From positions 62,001-126,000 of the forward strand of contig NZ_JADWMY010000004.1 in the NCBI RefSeq assembly GCF_015767275.1: DNA of 64,000 nt. The letters are read 5' to 3'. Origin of the DNA: Herbaspirillum sp. AP02 (GTDB lineage: Bacteria > Pseudomonadota > Gammaproteobacteria > Burkholderiales > Burkholderiaceae_D). Each line of letters begins with the position of its first letter. The first letter of the stretch is position 1. Shown here piece by piece: positions 20,867 through 29,541 of this stretch. The notes beneath the pieces are model-generated. The model did not search any database and was not told where the DNA came from. It worked only from the letters and a program-made list of their open reading frames with translations. The position numbers and the translations under genes are program-made.

Positions 20867-21115
20867 TCAGGCCGCACCGTCGCCGGCACGCTGGTCCAGA
20901 TGGGTGATGGCATAGCCCTTTTCGCCGATCTGCATGAAAGCGTCTTCCGCCTCCAGGGTGAAATGCCGCTTGCCGTCGCGTTCAAAGTCCACGTTCTGCT
21001 CGTGGATCTGCCAATCGGTATTGGTGACTTCTTCCGGTAGGGCTTTTTCGTGCGGCAGGACGAGGTAGGAAAACAGACCTTCGCCGTCCGGGCGCTTGTA
21101 GACATCGACTTTCAT
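20867..21115 (-). CDS. Small conserved hypothetical protein (DUF6139-like)
   Basis: This 82-residue protein begins MKVDVYKRPDGEGLFSYL and contains ALPEEVTNTDWQIHE. It resembles short Burkholderiales proteins of unknown function that I associate with DUF6139, a name I cannot verify here. The start at 21115 has GGAGGCC-like sequence upstream. It is soluble and acidic and probably forms an operon with the 80-residue protein downstream. Confidence 0.72.
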   Translation of the reverse strand: MKVDVYKRPDGEGLFSYLVLPHEKALPEEVTNTDWQIHEQNVDFERDGKRHFTLEAEDAFMQIGEKGYAITHLDQRAGDGAA

Positions 21116-21360
21116 CGGGGGGCCTCCTGGTCGGGTTGAACAAGGGCGCTGCACGGTGGGTACCGGGTGCGCCTGCTGGGTGCGACTGGACGGCAGCACA
21201 TTGGTTCGATGGATCGGCCATGCGATGACCACAAAGCGTGTTGCGCTGTCAGCCTGATCCCACAGGCCGGACCGCCCTGCGCAGAGGTGCTGCATCGTGA
21301 TTCATTCAAGATAGCACCGCCCCTGTGACGATGCCAGGAAGAAATCGCGCCCCTGCCCGC

Positions 21361-22305
21361 TCAGTCGAGCTGGCGCCGCAACCACGCCAGCGCACCCGCA
21401 AGGCTGCGGAAATCGGCCAGGGAGCGACACTGCAGTTGCGGATGACGCTCGCGCAGCATGCGCGACAGCGCTGCGCCCGGCCCCAGTTCCAGGGCTACGG
21501 TGACGCCACGTTCGACGCAGGCGTCCATGCAGGCCGCCCACTGGATGGGCTCGGTCAGCTGACGCAGCAGCAGCTCCCGTGCCTGTCGGGCATCGGCGAC
21601 AGCCTGCCCGGTGACGCCGGCCAGCAAGGTGAATTCAGGGTCGTGCCTGACCATGGAGGCCAGGCTTGCTGCCAGGGGCGCCACCGCTGCCTGCATCAAC
21701 GGCGTATGCGAGGCCAGCCCGACCGGCAGGGCCGAGCTGCGTGCCCCCATTGCGGCAAGCTCGACAGCCGCTGCCTGCAGCGCCGTGTCGCTCCCCCCGG
21801 CAATGAGCGTGTCGTCACCGGTAATGATGGCCACGTGCGCGCCATGCCGTTCCAGCGTGCTCTGCGCCGAGGCCAGCGCGATACCGCCCACCGCCATCAG
21901 ACCCTGCGCCGGTTGTGCGCTGGCAGCCTGCGTCATGCACGCGGCCCGCTGTGCCGCCAGCGCGACCGTGGCCGAGGCCGGGATCACGCCGGCAATCGCC
22001 TGGGCCGATAGCTCGCCCACGCTGTAGCCGGCCACCACCGCCGGAGTCCCGGCCAATGCCGCCAGCGGTTCGCGCAAGGCTTGCCAGGCCGCCAGCTGGG
22101 CGGCGACGATCAGGGGCTGGGCATTACGGTTGGCGTAGAGCTGGGCCGGGTCCGCCAGCACCTGTTGCAGCGGCGCCTGCAACAGGCCGGCGAGATCGCA
22201 TTGGGCCAGGAATTGCGCGGCCTGCGCATCCTCATTCAGCAGATCGAACATGGCGGCATGCTGCGCGCCCTGCCCCGGACAGAGAATCGCCAGCCGCATG
22301 CTCAT
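21361..22305 (-). CDS. mdcH: Malonate decarboxylase malonyl-CoA acyltransferase MdcH
   Basis: MdcH loads malonyl from malonyl-CoA onto the acyl carrier protein to charge malonate decarboxylase. The 314-residue protein has the acyltransferase fold: PGQGAQ at 10-15, the nucleophile motif GYSVGE with Ser at about residue 95 (Tyr replaces the more usual His), and ASHTPLMQ near residue 200 with the catalytic His. The ATG overlaps the mdcB stop as ATGA. It is the last gene of the mdc operon. Confidence 0.93.
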   Translation of the reverse strand: MSMRLAILCPGQGAQHAAMFDLLNEDAQAAQFLAQCDLAGLLQAPLQQVLADPAQLYANRNAQPLIVAAQLAAWQALREPLAALAGTPAVVAGYSVGELSAQAIAGVIPASATVALAAQRAACMTQAASAQPAQGLMAVGGIALASAQSTLERHGAHVAIITGDDTLIAGGSDTALQAAAVELAAMGARSSALPVGLASHTPLMQAAVAPLAASLASMVRHDPEFTLLAGVTGQAVADARQARELLLRQLTEPIQWAACMDACVERGVTVALELGPGAALSRMLRERHPQLQCRSLADFRSLAGALAWLRRQLD

Positions 22306-23240
22306 CCGCGCTCGCTGTCCAGCAGACCGACCTGATGCAGCAGACAGGCCGCCGCCAGCAGATCGGCGGCACCGCCCGGTGACAGACGCTGCGCCACGAA
22401 GGCGCGGTGGCAATCCAGCGCTTCCTGCTGCCATCCATCACGGGCAGATCCACCGGCGGCCAGGAAAGCGGCGCTGCGCGCACGCACCAGTGCCGCGCCG
22501 GCCGCGCCGCCACGGTGATAGACGTTGGTATCGCTGAGCTGGGCCATCAGGGCGAACAGGGCATCGATGCTGGCGCAGGTCCAGTCGCGCCCCTGCGCCA
22601 GGGTGGCCTGCAACTGCGGCAGGGCCACTTCGAAGACCGACGGAAAGCCCAGCGCCCCCTCTTCCCGCGCCCCGCCCACCGCATGCTGTGCGGCGACCCG
22701 CTGACCATGGCTGGGCGACCGGGTAGGCAGCACGCCCGCACCGGGGACGCTATGGCGCGCCAGCGCATCGCCCCACTGGATCAGCAGGGTGGCACGGATG
22801 ACTTGCGGCTGCAGCGGCATCCTGCGTGCCCGACAGCAGGCGGTGGCTGCGCACAGCATGCCCAGCGCAAAGATCGCGCCGCGATGGGTATTGATGCCGC
22901 CCGTGGCGTGCAGCATGCGTTGCTCGGCGCTGATGGCCAGCGTCTGCAGGCGGTGGAAAGGTGCGGCCTCCAGGCCGGCGACCGCGATCTGGTAGAAGTA
23001 ATGACGCAGCGAAAACAGGCTGCGCAGGAAGGTCAGCGCACTCATGTCGGTGTGGCTGCCATTGTCCACCCGCGAGACCAGGCCGGGCTTGGGATAGAGC
23101 ACCAGTTCGTGGTGCAGGCTGCGCACCGCCAGCCGCGCCAGCACGCGGCAGAAGACCAGGTTGTCGCGCTCGGTGCGGCGCTTCTGCAGATGATGGACGG
23201 CCACATCCAGGGTGGCCGGATGCTCCATCAGGCGGCGCAT
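22302..23240 (-). CDS. mdcB: Triphosphoribosyl-dephospho-CoA synthase MdcB
   Basis: MdcB makes the precursor 2'-(5''-triphosphoribosyl)-3'-dephospho-CoA, the prosthetic group of the MdcC carrier protein. The 312-residue protein has family landmarks ELVLYPKPGLVSRVDNGSH, ALTFLRSLFSLR, GGINTHRGAIFALG and SDTNVYHRGG. The ATG at 23240 has GGAGGA 6 bases upstream. A second ATG at 23228 overlaps the mdcG stop and is an alternative. The gene is embedded between mdcG and mdcH. Confidence 0.93.
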   Translation of the reverse strand: MRRLMEHPATLDVAVHHLQKRRTERDNLVFCRVLARLAVRSLHHELVLYPKPGLVSRVDNGSHTDMSALTFLRSLFSLRHYFYQIAVAGLEAAPFHRLQTLAISAEQRMLHATGGINTHRGAIFALGMLCAATACCRARRMPLQPQVIRATLLIQWGDALARHSVPGAGVLPTRSPSHGQRVAAQHAVGGAREEGALGFPSVFEVALPQLQATLAQGRDWTCASIDALFALMAQLSDTNVYHRGGAAGAALVRARSAAFLAAGGSARDGWQQEALDCHRAFVAQRLSPGGAADLLAAACLLHQVGLLDSERG

Positions 23241-23947
23241 GGCTGCTCCTCCAGCGGCAGGCTGGTCGTCAAGGTCCCTACCCGCTCCAGCGCCACGCCG
23301 GCAGCGCGCTTGACCAGGACTTGTCCGATTTCTCCGGCGCCCAATACGGCAACCTGGCGCCACTCCTTCCACGACACCGCCGCGCCATCGGGGAAGACGA
23401 TCTCACCATCCAGCGGCAGGAACATCGCCTGCCAGGCCAGCAGGCGCACACCGCCCTCCAGCTGGCTGCGGCTGCGCGGGCAGAACAGCAGGTCGATATC
23501 GGAACTGGCGCGCAGGTAGGGCTCGGCCGTCACCGCCTGCCAGGCCAGCGAACCGAACACGGAAAGGGCGATGCCGGCGCGCTCCATGTGTTGCTGCAAT
23601 TCGGCCAGCCCCGCCGGCCAGGACGACGGCAGGCCGACCAGGCGTGCGGCCACGATATCGCGCAACAGGAACGGGGCGCGACTGGCCGCCACTTCCTGCG
23701 GCACTACGCGCAGCGCGATGCGGGGCTTGTTGCCCTGCGCATCCGGCGGCAGCGCGATGCCGACGCAGAGCTCATCGGCGCGCGCATCGACATCGGTGCG
23801 GCGCACCACCAGCGGCCAGCGCATGCGCTGCCAGTGCGCCAGGCTGGCGCGCTGGCGTTCGTCCACGCTGTCTTGCTGCAGGCGCTGCCAGGCGGCGTCG
23901 TGCAGCCAGAGCAGATGGTGCCGCCCGGGATGTTGCAGCGGTCTCAT
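23228..23947 (-). CDS. mdcG: Phosphoribosyl-dephospho-CoA transferase MdcG
   Basis: MdcG transfers the prosthetic-group precursor onto a serine of the carrier protein MdcC. The 239-residue protein contains the nucleotidyltransferase pattern SVFGSLAWQAVT followed by SSDIDLLF, with two Asp residues for metal binding. It overlaps mdcE upstream (ATGA) and mdcB downstream, so translation is probably coupled through the operon. Confidence 0.92.
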   Translation of the reverse strand: MRPLQHPGRHHLLWLHDAAWQRLQQDSVDERQRASLAHWQRMRWPLVVRRTDVDARADELCVGIALPPDAQGNKPRIALRVVPQEVAASRAPFLLRDIVAARLVGLPSSWPAGLAELQQHMERAGIALSVFGSLAWQAVTAEPYLRASSDIDLLFCPRSRSQLEGGVRLLAWQAMFLPLDGEIVFPDGAAVSWKEWRQVAVLGAGEIGQVLVKRAAGVALERVGTLTTSLPLEEQPCAA

Positions 23948-24684
23948 CCGTTCAGCGGCACATCGTTGGCCACGGCCTGGATGACGCGCTGCGCCCACTT
24001 GCGTCCGCCGCGCTCCAACCCCACGGCGGCACGGTTGTCGGCGCTGTCATCGGTTGCCAGCGCGGTGCTCAGAGCCTGGGCCAGGTCGTCGTGCCAGATC
24101 TCGGCCACGCCACCCATGCGCAGGTAGTTTTCCGGTCCCGGGGCAAACACCGGGTTGCTCCTGGCCAGTTCGGTCAGGCGCTCCTCCGGGACCTTGGTGA
24201 TGCGCGCCATGGCCGGCAAGCCCATGACGCGGATGGTGGCATCCGGCAGGGCATAGCAGGCGTCGGCAATCAGGCCGCTGGTGATGAAGCCGCCCGACAG
24301 CGCCTGGTCATAGACCAGGCCGATCACGCGATGGCCCTGGCGGCGCGCCAGTTCCACGCACTTGCCCAGGTGCGCCATGTAGCTGTTGATGCCCAGCATT
24401 TCGTCGCGGTGACGCAGGCGCTGGCCCTGGGTATCGACCAGGATCACGATGGGCCGACCGGGATGCTCGCGCACCGTCTGCAGGATGACGCTGGCCTGGG
24501 CCAGCGCGATCTCGATGCCGATGGGCGTGTGAGCGGTGGTGCCGACCACGGTGACGGTGCGACCCTCGACCTGGGCGGTGCCGGAGAGGAAGTGGTCCTT
24601 CTCGCTGATCTGCTGGCCCTGCGGGAACAGGGTCTGCGCCAGCGCGCGCCAGTCGACCTGGCTCGGAGTGGATGTTTGACTCAT
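23944..24684 (-). CDS. mdcE: Malonate decarboxylase gamma subunit MdcE
   Basis: MdcE forms with MdcD the carboxyltransferase-like decarboxylase of the malonyl-S-ACP intermediate. The 246-residue protein has the crotonase/carboxyltransferase elements VILVDTQGQRLRHRDEMLGI, DQALSGGFITSGL and ARSNPVFAPG. It is separated from mdcD by 9 bases. Confidence 0.93.
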   Translation of the reverse strand: MSQTSTPSQVDWRALAQTLFPQGQQISEKDHFLSGTAQVEGRTVTVVGTTAHTPIGIEIALAQASVILQTVREHPGRPIVILVDTQGQRLRHRDEMLGINSYMAHLGKCVELARRQGHRVIGLVYDQALSGGFITSGLIADACYALPDATIRVMGLPAMARITKVPEERLTELARSNPVFAPGPENYLRMGGVAEIWHDDLAQALSTALATDDSADNRAAVGLERGGRKWAQRVIQAVANDVPLNG

Positions 24685-24693
24685 GGCTCTCTC

Positions 24694-25599
24694 TCAGGCT
24701 TTGAAGGGAATGCGCAGGCCCTGGGCCATGGCGGTGAAGGCAGCCGCTTCCAGCATCGGCACCGTCTCAGGGCGCTCCACGCCCAGCTCGGCCCAGATAT
24801 CCATCGGGTCCTCGGCATGGCCGAAGGTAGCGATGCGACGACGCAGCATTTCCTGCTCGGCTTCCAGCGCGGCCAATGTCAGTTCGGGCGCGCCGGACTG
24901 GGCCAGCGCAGTCAGGGCATCCATGGCCGCCTGGCGGAAGGCCTCGGTATCGTCACCCACCAGTTGCTGGCAATCGCCGATCAGGTAGCGATGCTTGCCG
25001 CCAGTGGTGCGCCAGACCAGGGCGCGATCGCGCGAATCGAATTCCTCCACGCCATTGGCGGTCTCGATCACTTCCGGCCCGGACATGGCCAGCCTTCCCT
25101 CTTCGGACATGATGACCGTGTTGGCGCAGCGGGCGACGATGCCCATGCCACCGAAGCAGCCATTGGCGCCGCCCACCAGCACGATCACGGGGACGCCGGC
25201 AGCGCGGGCCTCCAGCACGGCGCGCATGACCTCGGAGACGGCGATCAGGCCGGCATTGGCTTCGTGCAGGCGCACACCGCCGGTCTCCAGCAACAGGATC
25301 ACGCCAGTTGCCTGCTTGCGGATGGCGCGCTTGAGCAGGCCGACCAGCTTGGCACCGTGCACCTCGCCCACCGCCCCGCCCATGAAGCCGCCTTCCTGCG
25401 CGGCGGCCATCACCGGGCGACCGCCCAGCAGACCTTCACCGATGATGACGCCGTCATCGAAGGATACCGGTGCGTCCAGTTGCCCCAGATGCGGGCTCAC
25501 CACGCGCTGCGCGGGCGGCAAGAGTTCATTGAAACTGCCGGCATCGAGCAGCGCCAGGATACGTTCCCGGGCCGTGGCCTCCAGATAGCTCGCGCTCAT
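24694..25599 (-). CDS. mdcD: Malonate decarboxylase beta subunit MdcD
   Basis: MdcD is the beta subunit that, with MdcE, decarboxylates malonyl-ACP to acetyl-ACP. The 301-residue protein has the carboxyltransferase features GGFMGGAVGEVHGAKL, ILLLETGGVRLHEANAG and GGANGCFGGMGI. Its ATG overlaps the mdcC stop by four bases. Confidence 0.94.
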   Translation of the reverse strand: MSASYLEATARERILALLDAGSFNELLPPAQRVVSPHLGQLDAPVSFDDGVIIGEGLLGGRPVMAAAQEGGFMGGAVGEVHGAKLVGLLKRAIRKQATGVILLLETGGVRLHEANAGLIAVSEVMRAVLEARAAGVPVIVLVGGANGCFGGMGIVARCANTVIMSEEGRLAMSGPEVIETANGVEEFDSRDRALVWRTTGGKHRYLIGDCQQLVGDDTEAFRQAAMDALTALAQSGAPELTLAALEAEQEMLRRRIATFGHAEDPMDIWAELGVERPETVPMLEAAAFTAMAQGLRIPFKA

Positions 25600-25910
25600 G
25601 CGCCCTCCTCGACCATGGCTTCCACCGCCTGATCCAGGCGCAGGCTGACCACGGCAGGCGTGGCGCCCATGTCGTTGATGGAGATGCGGGCATCGGCCAG
25701 TTGCCAGCGCTGCTGGAAGTCGCCCACCACCGCCTCCCAGATGGCGCCGAAACCACGGGCGGCGGTCTTGATCTCGATGGCGCAGGCGCCCTTGAGATCG
25801 ACATTCTCGATCAGCACTTCCAGGTTGCCGGAGCTGACCACGCCGACCAGTTCGGGCGCGGCCTTCAGGCGGCGGCGCCCTTCTTCAAAGCGAAAATTCA
25901 GAGTTTCCAT
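25596..25910 (-). CDS. mdcC: Malonate decarboxylase acyl carrier protein MdcC
   Basis: MdcC is the delta subunit, a 104-residue acyl carrier protein bearing the phosphoribosyl-dephospho-CoA group. The attachment motif reads VVSSGNLEVL, with Ser27 the likely site by analogy with the Klebsiella protein. There is no standard ribosome-binding site before the ATG; instead three 11-bp GACAAG/GGCAAG-type units directly abut it. Confidence 0.93.
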   Translation of the reverse strand: METLNFRFEEGRRRLKAAPELVGVVSSGNLEVLIENVDLKGACAIEIKTAARGFGAIWEAVVGDFQQRWQLADARISINDMGATPAVVSLRLDQAVEAMVEEGA

Positions 25911-25943
25911 CGTCTTGTTCCGATTGCTTGCCAGTGACTTGTC
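25911..25943 (-). repeat. Three phased 11-bp GACAAG-type repeats before mdcC
   Basis: Reading the minus strand from 25943, the units are GACAAGTCACT, GGCAAGCAATC and GGAACAAGACG, then the mdcC ATG. They fill nearly all of the 38-base gap between mdcA and mdcC. Confidence 0.65.
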
Positions 25944-25948
25944 TTTGC

Positions 25949-27616
25949 TTACCAGTTCCGGAAGCGCTTGGGCGGGTTGTACAGCCCGCCGGATGCGCGC
26001 ACCAGGTCTTTCATGTTCTTGGCCGCCAGCAGGTCACGCGTGGCCAGGCGCTTGTCCACGCCCAGGTCTTCGGCGCGCCGGATGATGCCACGGTCGCGCA
26101 GGTTTTCCACCATCCGCTTGTCGCGTCCCATGCCCACCGCGGTATAGCCGGCCACGCCACGGATGGCCTGTTCGCGCTCTTCGTCGGTGCGGCATAGCAG
26201 CAGGTTGGCGATGCCCTCTTCGGTGAGGATGTGGGTGACGTCATCGCCGTAGATCATCACCGGCGGGATGGGCATCCTGGCCTGTTCACCCAGCTGCCAG
26301 GCGTCGAGTTTTTCGACGAAGGCAGGCTGCATGTGTTCGCGGAAGGTTTCCACCGTCTGCACCACCAGCTTCTGGCCACGGGGGATGGTATTGCGCCCGG
26401 CGCGGGCCTGCTGGCCGGCCTTGAGCCAGGCCTCGCTGGCGTGGCGACGGCCACGCGCATCGGCCCCCATGTTGGGCGCGCCGCCGAAGCCGGCAATGCG
26501 CCCCAGGGTGGCCGTGGAGGAATTGCCCTGCAAGTCGATCTGCAGAGTGGAGCCGATGAACATGTCGCAGCCGTAATGCCCGGCCGTCTGCGAAAAGGCG
26601 CGGTTGCTGCGCATGGAGCCATCGGGGCCGACGAAGAACACATCGGGCCGGGCGCGGATGTAGTCTTCCATCCCCAGTTCGGAACCGAAGGAATGGATCG
26701 ATTCCACAAACCCGGCTTCGATGGCGGGGATCAGCGCCGGGTGTGGGTTCAGCGCCCAGTGCTTGCAGATCTTGCCGCGCAGGCCCAGCGATTCGGCATA
26801 GGTCGGCAGGATCAGTTCGATGGCGGCGGTATCGAAGCCGATGCCGTGGTTCAGGCGCTGCACGCCGTATTCGGCATAGATGCCCTTGATGGCCATCATC
26901 GCCATCAGGACCTGGATCTCGGAAATCTGCGCCGGATCACGGGTGAACAGTGGTTCGATGTAATGCGGCGTGGGCGCCTGGATGGCGAAACCGACCCAGT
27001 CGGCGGGGATGTCCACGCGCGGCAGCACATCGACGATCTCGTTGACCTGGGCGATGACGATGCCGCTGGAAAACGCCGTGGCCTCGGCAATGGCCGGCGT
27101 GTCCTCGGTATTGGGGCCGGTATAGAGATTGCCGTGGCGGTCGGCCGCCTGCGCGGCCACCAGCGCCACGCGCGGCGTCAGGTCGGTGAAATAGCGGCCA
27201 AACAGTTCCAGGTAGGTATGGATGGCGCCGATGTTGAGCTTGCCGGCCGAGGCCAGCTTGGCCAGGCGGCCGGCCTGCGGGCCGGAGAAGGAAAAGTCCA
27301 GGCGGTCGGCGATGCCCCGTTCGAACACGTCCAGATGTTCCGGCAAGGCCAGCACCGAGAACAGCATGTGCAAGCCGTTCACCCGTGCCGGGTCGAGTGC
27401 GGCCAGACCCTTGGCGAGGAAGTCCGCCTGCTTCTGGTTGTTGCCCTCGACACAGACACGGTCACCGTTTTCCAGCACCGCATACAGCAGGTCGGCCAGT
27501 TTTGCGGCAGGCGCGATCTTGCCCTGCAACTGGCTTCCCAATGCGGCGGTGGCGCGTGCCAGCCGCTGTTCACGGTTCTTCTGGCGCGCATTCCACACGC
27601 GTTCGCTACTACTCAT
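25949..27616 (-). CDS. mdcA: Malonate decarboxylase alpha subunit MdcA
   Basis: MdcA is the acetyl-S-ACP:malonate ACP transferase, which exchanges acetyl for malonyl on MdcC in each cycle. The 555-residue protein matches the family along its length, with PGLG-free CoA-transferase-like segments GIGFDTAAIELILPTYAESL and GDDVTHILTEEGIANLL. It is the first decarboxylase gene after the TRAP transporter genes and abuts the dctM-type gene with no gap. Confidence 0.95.
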   Translation of the reverse strand: MSSSERVWNARQKNREQRLARATAALGSQLQGKIAPAAKLADLLYAVLENGDRVCVEGNNQKQADFLAKGLAALDPARVNGLHMLFSVLALPEHLDVFERGIADRLDFSFSGPQAGRLAKLASAGKLNIGAIHTYLELFGRYFTDLTPRVALVAAQAADRHGNLYTGPNTEDTPAIAEATAFSSGIVIAQVNEIVDVLPRVDIPADWVGFAIQAPTPHYIEPLFTRDPAQISEIQVLMAMMAIKGIYAEYGVQRLNHGIGFDTAAIELILPTYAESLGLRGKICKHWALNPHPALIPAIEAGFVESIHSFGSELGMEDYIRARPDVFFVGPDGSMRSNRAFSQTAGHYGCDMFIGSTLQIDLQGNSSTATLGRIAGFGGAPNMGADARGRRHASEAWLKAGQQARAGRNTIPRGQKLVVQTVETFREHMQPAFVEKLDAWQLGEQARMPIPPVMIYGDDVTHILTEEGIANLLLCRTDEEREQAIRGVAGYTAVGMGRDKRMVENLRDRGIIRRAEDLGVDKRLATRDLLAAKNMKDLVRASGGLYNPPKRFRNW

Positions 27617-28966
27617 TTACTTGGCTCCCATCAACAGATCAGGCAATAAGGTCGCGATGCCCGGGAACATGCACAAGAGCAGGACCGCAAGGAACATCAG
27701 CGCCAGGAAAGGAATCGTACCCTTGATCACATCACCCAGCGGGATGTCGGGTGCGATGTTCTTGATCACGAACAGGTTCAGGCCCACCGGCGGGTGGATC
27801 AAGCCCATCTCCATGACCACCGTCATGACGATGCCGAACCAGATCAGGTCGAAGCCGGCGGCCTTCAGCGGCGGCAGGATGATGGGGGCGGTCATCAGGA
27901 TGATCGACACCGGCGGCAGGAAGAAGCCCAGCACGATCACCATCCCCAGGATCACCGCCAGCAGCAGCCACTTGGACAGATGCAGATCGACCACCCACTG
28001 CGCCGCCGACTGGCTGATGTGCAGGTAGCTCATCACGTAGGAATACAGCAGCGACATGCCGATGATCAACAACAGCATGCCCGATTCCTTGATGGTGGAA
28101 CTGAGGAAGGGCGCAATGTCGCGCGGCTTGTAGATGCGATAGACGATGGCGATCAGCACCAGCGCCAGCAGCGCGCCCAGGCCGGCGGTTTCGGAGGGCG
28201 TAGCCAGGCCGCCATAGAGCGCCACCATCACACCGATCAGCAGGACCAGGAAGGGCAGCACGCGCGGCAGCATCTCCACCTTCTGTGCCAGCGTGAAATG
28301 CTCGTCATCCAGGTAGGCCGACTTGGCCCCGCCGGCCGTGTAGACCGCGTGGGCCAGCTTGTACTCCTTGCGCGCCCGATAGACGGCGTAACCGGCAAAC
28401 AGGATCACCAGCAGTACGCCCGGGCCGATGCCGGCCAGGAACAGCCGGCCCAGCGACTGCTCGGCCGCCACCGCATACAGGATCATGGTGATCGAGGGCG
28501 GCAGCAGGATGCCCAGCGTACCGCCGGCGGCAATGATGCCGGCTGCAAACCCGGGCGAATAACCACGGCGACGCATCTCCGGGATACCGGCCGAACCGAT
28601 GGCCGAGCAGGTCGCCGGCGAGGAACCGGCCATGGCCGCAAACAGCGCGCAGGCAAAGACGTTGGCGATGCCCAGGCCGCCCGGCACCTTGTTCAACCAC
28701 GCATGGATGGCCGAATACAGGTCCTTGCCCGCCGGGGATTTGCCGATGGCCGCCCCCTTCAGGATGAACAGCGGAATGGACAGCAACGTGATGGAAGCGA
28801 TTTCCTCGTAGACGTTCTGCGTGATGGTATCGAGCGAGGATGCCGGCATGAAGAAATACATGAAACCGGTCGCCACCACGCCCAGCGCAAAGGCGATCGG
28901 CATGCCCGAGCACATCACCAGAATGGTGACCACGCCATAGAGCACACCCAGGGTCAGCGGACTCAT
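27617..28966 (-). CDS. TRAP transporter large permease subunit (DctM type), probably for malonate
   Basis: This 449-residue membrane protein is the large permease of a TRAP transporter, with about 12 transmembrane segments and the family motifs AMAGSSPATCSAIGS and HPPVGLNLFVI. The start at 28966 overlaps the small subunit's stop as ATGA. Because it abuts mdcA, malonate is the likely substrate, which is inference from context. Many mdc operons instead carry MdcF or MdcLM. Confidence 0.92.
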   Translation of the reverse strand: MSPLTLGVLYGVVTILVMCSGMPIAFALGVVATGFMYFFMPASSLDTITQNVYEEIASITLLSIPLFILKGAAIGKSPAGKDLYSAIHAWLNKVPGGLGIANVFACALFAAMAGSSPATCSAIGSAGIPEMRRRGYSPGFAAGIIAAGGTLGILLPPSITMILYAVAAEQSLGRLFLAGIGPGVLLVILFAGYAVYRARKEYKLAHAVYTAGGAKSAYLDDEHFTLAQKVEMLPRVLPFLVLLIGVMVALYGGLATPSETAGLGALLALVLIAIVYRIYKPRDIAPFLSSTIKESGMLLLIIGMSLLYSYVMSYLHISQSAAQWVVDLHLSKWLLLAVILGMVIVLGFFLPPVSIILMTAPIILPPLKAAGFDLIWFGIVMTVVMEMGLIHPPVGLNLFVIKNIAPDIPLGDVIKGTIPFLALMFLAVLLLCMFPGIATLLPDLLMGAK

Positions 28967-29541
28967 TGCGCACCTCCGGCCTGCGGGGCGGGAACGGTAC
29001 CGGTAATGCGCACCAGCACCTGCACCAGCAGTTGCAGGGTCAGCATGCTCATGCCCAGTGCCATGAGCGAATACGGAATCCAAAGCGGCGGAGCAAAGGT
29101 GGACGAGGTGGTCTGCCCCTCCACCCAGGCTTCATGGAACAGCGCCCACGACTTCCAGGTGAAGAAGGCACAGAAGGCCAGCGACACCACATCCACGATG
29201 AACATGCGCACCTTGTTGGCCAAGGGCGAGAGCATGCCGGCCAGCGCCTCGATACCGATATGCCCGCGCAGCGACTGCACATAGGCCGAGCACAGGAAGA
29301 TCACCCCCACCAGCATGAACACCGATGCCTCGTCCTGCCAGTCGGTGGGCTGGTGGAAGAAATAGCGCACCACCACCGAATAGGTGAGGATGCAGGACGT
29401 CACCAGCAGCGCAATCATGCCCAGGAACACGGCCACCCGGTGGTAGCCCCGCAGGAAGGCCGCCAGCCAGGCCACCGGGGCGCTGGCAGGGACGACCGGG
29501 CGCGCCGCGGCGGCGCCGGGCATCTCGAAACCATGGCTCAT
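28963..29541 (-). CDS. TRAP transporter small permease subunit (DctQ type)
   Basis: This 192-residue protein has four transmembrane segments and the DctQ pattern VVRYFFHQPTDWQDEASVF. It forms the membrane complex with the DctM subunit encoded downstream. The start at 29541 overlaps the stop of the binding-protein gene. Earlier in-frame starts lie inside that gene and were rejected. Confidence 0.88.
   Translation of the reverse strand: MSHGFEMPGAAAARPVVPASAPVAWLAAFLRGYHRVAVFLGMIALLVTSCILTYSVVVRYFFHQPTDWQDEASVFMLVGVIFLCSAYVQSLRGHIGIEALAGMLSPLANKVRMFIVDVVSLAFCAFFTWKSWALFHEAWVEGQTTSSTFAPPLWIPYSLMALGMSMLTLQLLVQVLVRITGTVPAPQAGGAQ

Noticed and set aside
23644..25632. A 662-residue open frame on the plus strand
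   Set aside because: It covers mdcG, mdcE and mdcD on the other strand, which are all clear matches to known subunits.
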